DNA from: Pedobacter sp. BAL39 | GTDB taxonomy: Bacteria; Bacteroidota; Bacteroidia; Sphingobacteriales; Sphingobacteriaceae | Direction of reading: 5' to 3' | Length of the DNA: 64,000 nucleotides | NCBI RefSeq assembly: GCF_000170795.1 | Contig: NZ_ABCM01000016.1 | Coordinates: 62,001 to 126,000 of the forward strand | Shown here: one piece after another, positions 53,813 through 61,516 of the stretch | Position numbering within the stretch: position 1 is the stretch's first letter | Layout: every line of letters begins with the position of its first letter | Position numbers and translations under genes: made by a program | The notes under the pieces: model-generated | Told to the model about the DNA's origin: nothing | Database searches by the model: none | What the model saw: only the letters and a program-made list of their open reading frames with translations

Positions 53813-54748
53813 TCAACCGAGTTTAGGGAGTGTTTTTTCCAGGTCTTCTCTGAGGTGGGCATGTTGTTTTGGCAACATCAGTTGACTGCCGAGCTCCGCC
53901 AGCGGCTCATCCGCGGTAAAACCTGGGTTTTCTGTAGCAATTTCGAACAATACCCCTCCCGGCTCCCGGAAATAAAGAGAAAAAAAGTAGTCCCGGTCGA
54001 TCTGCGGCGTGATTTGCAGGCCTTTGCTCCTGATCAGTTCCCGCATTTCCATTTGTACTTCTTCATTTTTCACGCGGAAGGCCACATGATGATTTGTTCC
54101 TGCAGCATTCCTTCCAGCCTGTCCGTCAGGGATCTCCAGCAGGTCCACAATCGCCGCATTGTCAACTGCATCTGTCACAAAGCGGTAGCGGTTCCCTTCT
54201 TGTCCCTGTAAGGTATAGCCAAACAGATCGGTCAGGATTTTAGCAGTTTCATCAATGCGCTGTAAGCTCAGTGTGGTGCTATGAAAGCCTTTGGTGGCTG
54301 TATCTCTTTTGATTTCTGCAGTTTCCCAGGCCAGGCGCTGATCATCCGGCTTAGGGACAATGAGGCTCATTGCCAGTCCGTCATGATCTTCAAAGGTCAG
54401 CAGTTGCTCATCAAAGCGGCTGTTCAGTTCGCCAAAACGGACATTATGTGCTGCAAACCGTTCTTTCCAGAAATCCAGGCTGCCCGCAGGCACCGAATAA
54501 CCAATTTCCGTTGCCATGCCGACCCCCGCTCTACCCGGCCCAATGCCATCCCATGGAAAAAAAGTAAGGATGGTACCCGCTGAGCCACGCTCATCGCCAT
54601 AATAAAGGTGATACGTTCCGGGATCATCAAAATTGACCGTTTTCTTCACCAATCTTAAACCTAGGGTGTTGGTATAGAAACCATAGTTCTGTTGTGCACT
54701 TCCTGCAATGGCAGTAATGTGGTGCAGACCTAAAATATTTTTACTCAT
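53813..54748 (-). CDS. Ring-cleaving dioxygenase, VOC (glyoxalase) superfamily
   Basis: 311 residues made of two VOC modules. First: LHHITAIAGSAQQNYGFYTN with YHLYYGDERGSAGTILTFFP. Second: KGFHSTTLSLQRIDETAKIL, with TNHHVAFRVKNEEVQ and the closing PGGVLFEIATENPGF (metal-ligand Glu). It resembles the MhqO/PcpA-like group, which opens hydroquinone-type rings or responds to quinones. The substrate here is unknown. It has a 113-bp upstream gap without a sigma-54 site that I can see. Confidence 0.9.
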   Translation of the reverse strand: MSKNILGLHHITAIAGSAQQNYGFYTNTLGLRLVKKTVNFDDPGTYHLYYGDERGSAGTILTFFPWDGIGPGRAGVGMATEIGYSVPAGSLDFWKERFAAHNVRFGELNSRFDEQLLTFEDHDGLAMSLIVPKPDDQRLAWETAEIKRDTATKGFHSTTLSLQRIDETAKILTDLFGYTLQGQEGNRYRFVTDAVDNAAIVDLLEIPDGQAGRNAAGTNHHVAFRVKNEEVQMEMRELIRSKGLQITPQIDRDYFFSLYFREPGGVLFEIATENPGFTADEPLAELGSQLMLPKQHAHLREDLEKTLPKLG

Positions 54749-54861
54749 CTGAATTGTTTTTTTACTGTTGTTAGCAACGATTTTATTTTTTGTGCTGTTG
54801 ATTCAAAGGCCCTGTGTCAGGAGCAGCCGACCATGACCAATCCCGAACCTTCCGGCAGCCT

Positions 54862-55548
54862 TTAGACTTTTGGCACCGGAGGATTGGTGAGGTAGTAACA
54901 GCACACCATAGCCATTCCTGGCAGCACAATTCCTACCAGCCCGAACCGCTGACCGATGTAAGCACCCAGGACGCAACCGATAAGGAAGCCACCGATGGTA
55001 ACCATCCCTTTTTTAAAGCCTGTCTTACTTGCCCCCTCATGAAATTTGTCGGAGATCATTCCACAAAGGTCCAGTGCCACCTGGGTCACATTACCAGTCA
55101 TCATGGTTGTCGGACCGTGTGTTTCCTTTGCAAACAACTTTCCGAAAGCATTCTGGAAGCCCATAGCGAACACCACCATCATGGTGATGAGGTACATCGG
55201 CCAGGTCAGCTCCTGATTCTGGATGTAACCAAAACCGTAGGCAACCGCGGCACCAAGAATAAGGATCAGGCCCTGACAGAATAAAAGGAAATGTTTGTTG
55301 GCGAATTTTGCTGCAATCCACCCGCCGACCATCACAGAAGCCATGAATATTGGAAAGGTTAAAAGCTTTATCCAGGCATCAGCGCCGTCAGCACCTTTGA
55401 TGATCTGGTAAGCGAACACGATAAAATTTCCCGTCACATGCGCTGAAAAAATCCTGTCGGCAGCCACAAAGGTAATGGTATCGCAGTACCCGGCAATCAT
55501 GGTGAGGACGAGCGTCACAAACCCAATGTTATTATTTTGCGCTTCCAT
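54862..55548 (-). CDS. YoaK/DUF1275-family membrane protein
   Basis: 228 residues, six or seven predicted helices. Family features: GYCDTITFVAADRIFSAHVT near the N-terminus (helix 1, G-x2-D) and the central AMGFQNAFGKLFAKETHGPT followed by TTMMTGNVTQVALDL. Function unknown; often near stress genes. It starts 11 bp after the dps stop. Confidence 0.92.
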   Translation of the reverse strand: MEAQNNNIGFVTLVLTMIAGYCDTITFVAADRIFSAHVTGNFIVFAYQIIKGADGADAWIKLLTFPIFMASVMVGGWIAAKFANKHFLLFCQGLILILGAAVAYGFGYIQNQELTWPMYLITMMVVFAMGFQNAFGKLFAKETHGPTTMMTGNVTQVALDLCGMISDKFHEGASKTGFKKGMVTIGGFLIGCVLGAYIGQRFGLVGIVLPGMAMVCCYYLTNPPVPKV

Positions 55549-55559
55549 AACTACCGCCT

Positions 55560-56033
55560 TTAGGATAAATGAGCCCTTAACATCCAGGCCATGGTCTCGT
55601 GCCTTTCCATTAAACCAGTGATGTAATCGCTTGTGCCCATATCTTTCAGTGTGTCTGCATAGTTATTGATGTTTTCACGCAGATGGATCAGTATGGTTTC
55701 ATGATCAGCAAGCAGCACCCTGATGTAACTCAGGCTGTCATTTTGTGCCCTGCTTTCTTCGGTAAGATGGGTCAGCTCCAAAAACTCTTTCAGCGAAGCC
55801 GGCGCATAATGACCAAGTTTACGGATGCGTTCTGCAACCTCGTCGATCATATCTGCGAGCTGGTTATATTGTTCTTCGAAGAATTTGTGTTTGTTGTAGA
55901 AGTCAGGACCTTCCACATTCCAGTGTGCCTTACGTGTTTTTGTATAGAGGACATACTCATCTGCAAGAAGGGTATTCAAGGAGTGGGCCACCTCTGCGAG
56001 GTGCGCTGGGCTGATGCCGATTTTAGCTTCCAT
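55560..56033 (-). CDS. dps: Dps-family ferritin-like protein
   Basis: 157 residues, normal Dps length. The ferroxidase ligands are in KTRKAHWNVEGPDFYNKHKF and FEEQYNQLADMIDEVAERIR. Dps dodecamers oxidise Fe(II) with hydrogen peroxide and protect DNA. Its presence supports an oxidative or starvation-stress role for the region. It has a 99-bp upstream gap without a visible sigma-54 element. Confidence 0.94.
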   Translation of the reverse strand: MEAKIGISPAHLAEVAHSLNTLLADEYVLYTKTRKAHWNVEGPDFYNKHKFFEEQYNQLADMIDEVAERIRKLGHYAPASLKEFLELTHLTEESRAQNDSLSYIRVLLADHETILIHLRENINNYADTLKDMGTSDYITGLMERHETMAWMLRAHLS

Positions 56034-56132
56034 AATTTTGTTTTTAAGGATTTGTTAATGAAGTAGATTAATGATAGGTATTATTGATATATTACAACTG
56101 AAATTCAGCGATTTAAAATGATCAACTGACAT

Positions 56133-56564
56133 TTAAAATAAGGTATTCAGGAGGTAAGTATCCAGCGAATAAGTTCCGGCACCCAGCACCCATAGTGTCA
56201 GCATCGCAAGGGTGTACATATACGGAACATCCCGTACCTCTACCGGATCATTACGGTGTACCACAAAGTAACCGATGGCCGTCACACCGATGGCGGGCAG
56301 CAGGAACAAACGGGTACCCAGGCCAGCCATGACAAAGAAAGGCACCACCGTATCAGAGAAGGTAGCCACCAGGCCATTCAGCCTGTCGGGCAACCCCAGC
56401 GGGTTTGGGACATGCTCTTTCTCACCACCCACCAGCCTGAACTTTTTCAGACCATGCACCCGGAAGAGCTCCAGCATGAGCAGTACGCGAAAGATGAGGA
56501 TGACCAGGTTATTAATGTCTGAACCCAAATCAGAGTACAGCAACATTTTGATGATATTTTCCAT
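56133..56564 (-). CDS. DoxX-family membrane protein
   Basis: 143 residues from ATG 56564 (MENIIKMLLYSDLGSDINNL), which sits 8 bp after the amidohydrolase stop. An upstream ATG at 56594 would overlap that gene. Four membrane helices; family motif VILIFRVLLMLELFRVHGLK and PDRLNGLVATFSDTVVPFFV. DoxX proteins are linked to thiosulfate/quinone metabolism and oxidative stress; the biochemical role here is unknown. Confidence 0.9.
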   Translation of the reverse strand: MENIIKMLLYSDLGSDINNLVILIFRVLLMLELFRVHGLKKFRLVGGEKEHVPNPLGLPDRLNGLVATFSDTVVPFFVMAGLGTRLFLLPAIGVTAIGYFVVHRNDPVEVRDVPYMYTLAMLTLWVLGAGTYSLDTYLLNTLF

Positions 56565-56572
56565 GATATTGA

Positions 56573-58477
56573 CTAAAAGGCGAAACATGAGCAACCAAGT
56601 GCGCCCCAGAATGCCGTGTAATTGTTAATTGGAAGATTGGCATGACGCGCTACATCATGCTGATGTGCATGCACATCACAACTGCCCGAGCAGGAATGGA
56701 TCGACAACAATGAAGCCGCAGTATTGCCGCCCCTGGAAGATTTCGCTGCAGGACTTATCCCAGTTCCCTGATGCCCGCCTTGCGGATAATATCCGTTGTA
56801 GGCATTGGTCGGTGACCAGTCCGGCAGGATTGGGATTTTCGGTGGCGAGAAGGAAGAGAAATCACCTTTAGCATACACAATTTTCCCGTCTACAACCGTG
56901 AGGTCGGCCTCAATGCTTTTTATTGACTCCTCATCCACCTGGAAATAATCCTTGTTCAGGACCGCCAGATCGGCAAACATACCTACCGCAATATCTCCCT
57001 TTTTCTCCTGTTCATTGGAAAACCAGGCACTCCCACGGGTATAAAGTTCCAGTGCAGCCGCTCTGCTCAGGCGCGTTTGTTCGTTGTAAATCTCCAGGCC
57101 GCCCACGGTTTTACCTGCCGTAAGCCAGAACATGGACACCCAGGGATTGTAACTACTCACCCGTGTCGCATCCGAGCCACCGCCAACAGGAACGCCCATC
57201 TCGAGCATTCTCTTCACGGGAGGCGTTTCCAGCGCTGCTTTTGCGCCATAGCGGTCAGTAAAGTACTCACCCTGGTAGGCCATTCTGCTTTGTATGGCAA
57301 TGCCACCGCCAAGTGCTTTCACACGTTCAATGTTACGTTCATCAATCGTTTCCGCATGGTCGAAGATCCAGGGGAGACCAGCGAAAGGAATGTCTCGATT
57401 GACCTTTTCGAAGACATTCAGGAACCTGCTGATGCTCTCATTATAGGTCGCATGGAGCCTGAATGGCCAGCGGTTTTCGACCAGGAGTCGTACTACCCTT
57501 TCAAGTTCTGCCTCCATATTTTCCGGAAGGTCGGGTCGTGGCTGAAGGAAATCTTCAAAGTCTGCCGCCGAGAAGACGAGCATCTCTCCCGCCCCGTTAT
57601 GGCGGTACATGTCGTCGCCCTGGTAGAGCTCCACCTTACTGGTCCAGTTGTCAAAATCCTCAAACTCCTGCTTAGGTCTTTGTGTAAATAAATTATAGGC
57701 AATCCTGACTGTCAGCTGTTTCTGTTCATTCAGTTCATTTACCACTTGATAGTCATCCGGAAAATTCTGGAAGCCCCCACCGGCATCGATGACACTCGTA
57801 ATTCCAAAGCGGTTCAGCTCCGTCATGAAGTGCCTGGTAGAATTGACCTGATGTTCATGCGATAACTTTGGCCCTTTCGCCAGGGTGGAATACAGGATCA
57901 TGGCATTGGGGCTGGCGATGATGAGCCCCGTAGGTATCCCGGAGGCATCCCTTTGGATCTCGCCACCTGGCGGCGCCGGTGTGTCTTTGGTAAAACCGAC
58001 CGCACGCAGTGCCGCGCGGTTCATGAAGGCACGGTCGTAAAGGTGCAGGATAAAGACCGGCGTATCAGGAGCAATCGCATTGATTTCCTCCAGGGTAGGC
58101 ATCCTGCGCTCGGCAAACTGAAATTCCGACCAGCCACCCACCACACGGACCCACTGCGGGGAAGGCGTGCGGTCTACCTGATCTTTCAGCATGCGCAGTG
58201 CATCAGCGAGTGAGGGCACCCCGTCCCATCGCAGCTCCAGGTTGAAGTTGAGGCCACCGCGGATCAGGTGAATGTGTGAATCATTGATCCCCGGTACGAC
58301 ACGTTTCTGCTGGAGGTCTATAATTTTAGTATTGGGCCCAGAGAAGGACATCACCTCAGCATCACTGCCCAGGGCGATAAACTTACCATCTTTGATGGCT
58401 ACAGCGGTAATTTTTTCTTTATGCTGAACAATGGTATGTACACGGCCATTGAACAGGATCATATCGGCATTCATCAT
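56573..58477 (-). CDS. YtcJ-like amidohydrolase (amidohydrolase 3 family)
   Basis: 634 residues from ATG 58477 (MMNADMILFNGRVHTIVQ); an in-frame start at 58591 would add 38 residues that overlap the preceding gene. Metal-binding HxH in GINDSHIHLIRGG, with later motifs WIFDHAETIDERNIERV and GVPVGGGSDATRVS. The last about 45 residues form a His/Cys-rich tail (CSGSCDVHAHQHD ... WGALGCSCFAF) that could bind metal. It probably hydrolyses an amide or imine of a small molecule. Confidence 0.9.
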   Translation of the reverse strand: MMNADMILFNGRVHTIVQHKEKITAVAIKDGKFIALGSDAEVMSFSGPNTKIIDLQQKRVVPGINDSHIHLIRGGLNFNLELRWDGVPSLADALRMLKDQVDRTPSPQWVRVVGGWSEFQFAERRMPTLEEINAIAPDTPVFILHLYDRAFMNRAALRAVGFTKDTPAPPGGEIQRDASGIPTGLIIASPNAMILYSTLAKGPKLSHEHQVNSTRHFMTELNRFGITSVIDAGGGFQNFPDDYQVVNELNEQKQLTVRIAYNLFTQRPKQEFEDFDNWTSKVELYQGDDMYRHNGAGEMLVFSAADFEDFLQPRPDLPENMEAELERVVRLLVENRWPFRLHATYNESISRFLNVFEKVNRDIPFAGLPWIFDHAETIDERNIERVKALGGGIAIQSRMAYQGEYFTDRYGAKAALETPPVKRMLEMGVPVGGGSDATRVSSYNPWVSMFWLTAGKTVGGLEIYNEQTRLSRAAALELYTRGSAWFSNEQEKKGDIAVGMFADLAVLNKDYFQVDEESIKSIEADLTVVDGKIVYAKGDFSSFSPPKIPILPDWSPTNAYNGYYPQGGHQGTGISPAAKSSRGGNTAASLLSIHSCSGSCDVHAHQHDVARHANLPINNYTAFWGALGCSCFAF

Positions 58478-58520
58478 AGTTGATTTTTTTGATGGATTGA
58501 TTTTTTGCTGATGAGTTGAG

Positions 58521-59267
58521 TTAATTGCTGATGGATTGAATGGCTGCACTGATCCCTTCACCAGCAACAGTGAAGAATGCAGGCCCTGCAAGGAGGATCA
58601 TCTTTGAGATCGGCCTGAAGCTGGCCATGCCTTTATCTTTCAGCCAGAGCTGTGTCCGGTAAGCCTGAAAGGCACCTTTAACGACATTTCCAGCAACAAG
58701 TGCTGTCGGCGAATCAATACCCGCATCCTTCAGGTCGCTGGCAAAGGCGAAGTCAGACACCCCCAGGCGGAGCGCCTCATGCATCGCTACGCTACCTACA
58801 GCCGTCATGATGTCCGCCTTGAATCCATTGCGGTCGCCCAGTCCAATCAGCAGCAGTTTTTTACCACCAATCGTACCTTTCGGCGGCGAGATCAGGATGG
58901 TTTCATAAGCATGCCCCTGGAACCTGCCGCTTTTGCGAAGTTCGGTCAGCAGCCCCTTGATGTCATGATCAAGGTGTACCAAACCGTTCAATGCCGCTGG
59001 CAGTGCAGGTGGCGAATTGAAAATATCACCTTCTGTGTATTCAAACACACAGGCAATCTGCAGGTCGCTGACCTGCGCGGAGGGCCCCTGTACGACGCCT
59101 TCGACAGCGATGCCGTCCACAGTGCCCCATACTTTTGAGGTACCAACAGCCGTCTGTCCATACCCCTTGGCGGGAGAAAAAAACAAGGTGACACTGAGGA
59201 GGACGAGGGCGACACATTGTCTTACATTATTGAGTTTTAAATTACTGTTTTTCATAACCTTAAGCAT
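58521..59267 (-). CDS. Secreted stand-alone M17 leucyl-aminopeptidase N-terminal domain protein
   Basis: 248 residues. Signal peptide (ending GYGQ), then a macro-like alpha/beta domain (LIACVFEYTEGDI-type start, HLDHDIKGLLTELRKSGRFQ, GGKKLLLIGLGDRNGF). This is the Peptidase_M17_N fold. The catalytic C-terminal aminopeptidase domain with its metal ligands is absent, and the reading frame ends cleanly at about 248, so this is not a truncated enzyme gene by frameshift. Two ATGs (59267, 59255) are possible starts. Role probably binding, not proteolysis. Confidence 0.8.
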   Translation of the reverse strand: MLKVMKNSNLKLNNVRQCVALVLLSVTLFFSPAKGYGQTAVGTSKVWGTVDGIAVEGVVQGPSAQVSDLQIACVFEYTEGDIFNSPPALPAALNGLVHLDHDIKGLLTELRKSGRFQGHAYETILISPPKGTIGGKKLLLIGLGDRNGFKADIMTAVGSVAMHEALRLGVSDFAFASDLKDAGIDSPTALVAGNVVKGAFQAYRTQLWLKDKGMASFRPISKMILLAGPAFFTVAGEGISAAIQSISN

Positions 59268-59278
59268 CTTTTATTCAA

Positions 59279-60661
59279 TTAAAATTTAAACACTACGCGA
59301 CTGTTGATGAACAGTCCGTTTTGGGCATTTGGGATCAGGTCTTCCACGAAGTCACCCGTTTTAAAATATTGGACACCAACGTTCATATTGAGGAACTTAC
59401 TGAAGCCATAAATGGCGCTGGCCAGGTAGGCCGTGCCGATGTAACGCTTTGCGGAGCTGCCCCCTGCAAGGTTGAAGCTGCCACTCGGCCTGTACACACC
59501 ATCCTGCAGCGAGTAGCGCCAGTTGAAGACCACATCTCCCTGTACTGTCAGCTTGCTGTTCAGCGCAAGAGTCGCATAAGGATGGATGTCGATCAGGTTG
59601 ACAGGTCCGATCTGCGGACTAAACCCGAAGTAGCCGCCTTTAGGATAGATGGGATTGAACGTTCCCAGTTTACCATCCCCCTGATGCCGGTCGCCGGAGA
59701 TGTAGTCGTTTCGCAGATTAATCGTAGGTTTCATCTTGCTGTGTTCAAAAGAATAACCCAGCTCTGCCGAGGCCGTCCATGCAGCGATCGTCCCTTCGCC
59801 GAAGCTGCCGAACTGGTAGGCGGCCTCAAGGTTATAAATCAGGCCGCCACCACTCTTCCAGAGCCTTGAGCCGAGGGTATGGCGCAGCTCCTTAGCACGG
59901 CCCTCCTCAAAGACGGCATCATCCCTCCTGGTACCCAGGTAGTAGAAGTCGAGGTTTCCCCCACGCTGGATGATGAGTTTCCCATAAGTGCCCCAGAGAT
60001 TGATTTCTCCCGAGCCTTTGTTGTCAAAAACACCAGGATTGACCGTATCCGCCTGCATGGCAAAAGCATCAACAGTAAAGCTTTTGCTGCTGAACATGGC
60101 TTTCGCCCCCGTAAAGTACAATCGCGCATTGGGCCCTTCACGTACAGAGATCAACCTTCCTGAGCCATAATCAAGCTCCTGGCGTCCCAGACGGAACTTC
60201 AGCTGACTGCTGCCACTGCTGATCGCGGTTACTTCAGCAAAGAGGTTCTGCACATTGAGCTCATCCTGGTCTATGGGTCTTGAGCCATTTTTCCGCCCAC
60301 CCTGCAGGGCGGTGCGGAGCTGGCCGAAGAAACGCAGTCTGCTGCCGACATGCACATCGCTGTGGATGTCATATCGTTGCAGCAGAAAGTTATTTTTGCC
60401 AATGCCCATCCTTCCCCAGTCTTCATTGTCAAATGACACATACTCCATCCTGGCCTCGCCCCCGAAGGAAACGTAGCTACGCTTGCTGGCGTTGAGCGGC
60501 AGGAATTTCATGTGCCGGTAAAGGGTGGCCGACGAGTCCTTCCATGTGGAGTAGTCTTCATCATACCGCATGAGCTTAAAACCCTGCGCCGAGACATGCC
60601 CTGCGGCAAAAAGGCCGGCAAGAACCGTCAGAACAGTAAAGTAAATGTGAAATTTAGGCAT
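59279..60661 (-). CDS. Alginate-export-family outer-membrane porin
   Basis: 460 residues with signal peptide (ending VSAQ). Beta-barrel composition matches the Alginate_exp family: DYSTWKDSSATLYRHMKFLP at the start, QLKFRLGRQELDYGSGRLIS in the middle, and a C-terminal strand ending INSRVVFKF. Despite the name, such proteins act as general or specific outer-membrane channels in many non-alginate organisms. It is 11 bp upstream of the M17-N gene and 12 bp downstream of the hydrolase gene, so it is in one operon. Confidence 0.9.
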   Translation of the reverse strand: MPKFHIYFTVLTVLAGLFAAGHVSAQGFKLMRYDEDYSTWKDSSATLYRHMKFLPLNASKRSYVSFGGEARMEYVSFDNEDWGRMGIGKNNFLLQRYDIHSDVHVGSRLRFFGQLRTALQGGRKNGSRPIDQDELNVQNLFAEVTAISSGSSQLKFRLGRQELDYGSGRLISVREGPNARLYFTGAKAMFSSKSFTVDAFAMQADTVNPGVFDNKGSGEINLWGTYGKLIIQRGGNLDFYYLGTRRDDAVFEEGRAKELRHTLGSRLWKSGGGLIYNLEAAYQFGSFGEGTIAAWTASAELGYSFEHSKMKPTINLRNDYISGDRHQGDGKLGTFNPIYPKGGYFGFSPQIGPVNLIDIHPYATLALNSKLTVQGDVVFNWRYSLQDGVYRPSGSFNLAGGSSAKRYIGTAYLASAIYGFSKFLNMNVGVQYFKTGDFVEDLIPNAQNGLFINSRVVFKF

Positions 60662-60673
60662 AGCTGAAGCAGA

Positions 60674-61306
60674 TTAATGTTTCACCATGTGGTGTGCATA
60701 CTGGATACCGAGGCCATAACCAGCGCCATATTTTTTCATGAGGTCAGTTACAGCCACATAAGTTTCCGTTCTTGCCCAGTCTCTCTGCAGCTCCAAAAGG
60801 TATTGTACCGCAGTGACGGGTTTTACCCCTGCATGCACCATGCGCTGAATGGCACGTTCATGCGCTTCCTCGCTGACGTCACCACAGGCATCTGTGATCA
60901 CGAAGACTTCATAACCTTCTGTCAGCGCCGACAACGCAGGGCCAACGATACAAACACCCGTCCACAGTCCGGCAAGCACAAGCTTTTGCTTTCCCGTAGC
61001 GATGATGGCTTCGTACGCAGGACCGTCTTCCCAGGTATTCATGGAGGTCCTGTCGATATATCCCGATGTTGCCTGCGGATAAAACTCCTCGATTTCCGGG
61101 AATACAGGACCTGCAAAAGATTCTTCTGCAACTGTAGTCACAATCGTAGGTACATTGAAGATCTTTGAGGCACCGGCGGTGATCGCTACATTGGTACGCA
61201 GTTCAGTAATAGATGTACTTTTAGTAGCAAAAGCCATCTGGCCTTCAAAATCGATAAGTACTAGCGCGTGGTTGTCTGGAGAAAGTAGATTTGGTGATGG
61301 TTTCAT
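60674..61306 (-). CDS. YcaC-like isochorismatase-family hydrolase
   Basis: 210 residues from ATG 61306 (MKPSPNLLSPDNHALVLID); the in-frame start at 61354 would cross the predicted sigma-54 promoter. Catalytic Asp in VLIDFEGQM and Cys in LAGLWTGVCIVGPALSA of the isochorismatase-like fold. YcaC relatives cleave amide or ester bonds in small molecules; substrate unknown. It heads a long minus-strand gene run and has an activator palindrome and a sigma-54-like promoter. Confidence 0.9.
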   Translation of the reverse strand: MKPSPNLLSPDNHALVLIDFEGQMAFATKSTSITELRTNVAITAGASKIFNVPTIVTTVAEESFAGPVFPEIEEFYPQATSGYIDRTSMNTWEDGPAYEAIIATGKQKLVLAGLWTGVCIVGPALSALTEGYEVFVITDACGDVSEEAHERAIQRMVHAGVKPVTAVQYLLELQRDWARTETYVAVTDLMKKYGAGYGLGIQYAHHMVKH

Positions 61307-61335
61307 AATGATATATTTTTGTTTCCCTCCCTGTG

Positions 61336-61350
61336 CCAATAAACATACCA
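61336..61350 (-). promoter_or_regulatory. Predicted sigma-54 promoter of the YcaC-like hydrolase operon
   Basis: Minus-strand TGGTATGTTTATTGG, with GG about 42 bp upstream of the ATG at 61306 and 73 bp from the palindrome centre at 61421.5. The layout is that of the other three predicted sigma-54 promoters. Confidence 0.58.
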
Positions 61351-61414
61351 CCACTATAAATAACTGAATTTCAAAAACTTATAATAAATAATGCAAATAT
61401 CATTTAGCTTTATA

Positions 61415-61428
61415 TCGTAGATTCACGA
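61415..61428. promoter_or_regulatory. Activator site (UAS) copy 4
   Basis: TCGTA-GATT-CACGA on the plus strand (TCGTG-AATC-TACGA on the minus strand), nearly a perfect palindrome. It lies in the divergent 210-bp region between the YcaC-like operon and the plus-strand activator gene at 61517 and could serve either. Confidence 0.65.
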
Positions 61429-61516
61429 ATCGGCTCCCCTTTTCCATTCAACGAAATCTCGCCACTACAGCATTCTATTTTCGCCATTTTTACGAGATAA
61501 GTATTACCTTTATCAG

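Noticed and set aside
61333..61339. TTGGCAC on the minus strand as the -24 box of the YcaC-like operon
   Set aside because: It matches a -24 box well but has no G at the -12 position, would leave only about 7 nt of leader, and is 86 bp from the palindrome. TGGTATGTTTATTGG at 61336-61350 fits the shared spacing better; the two overlap.
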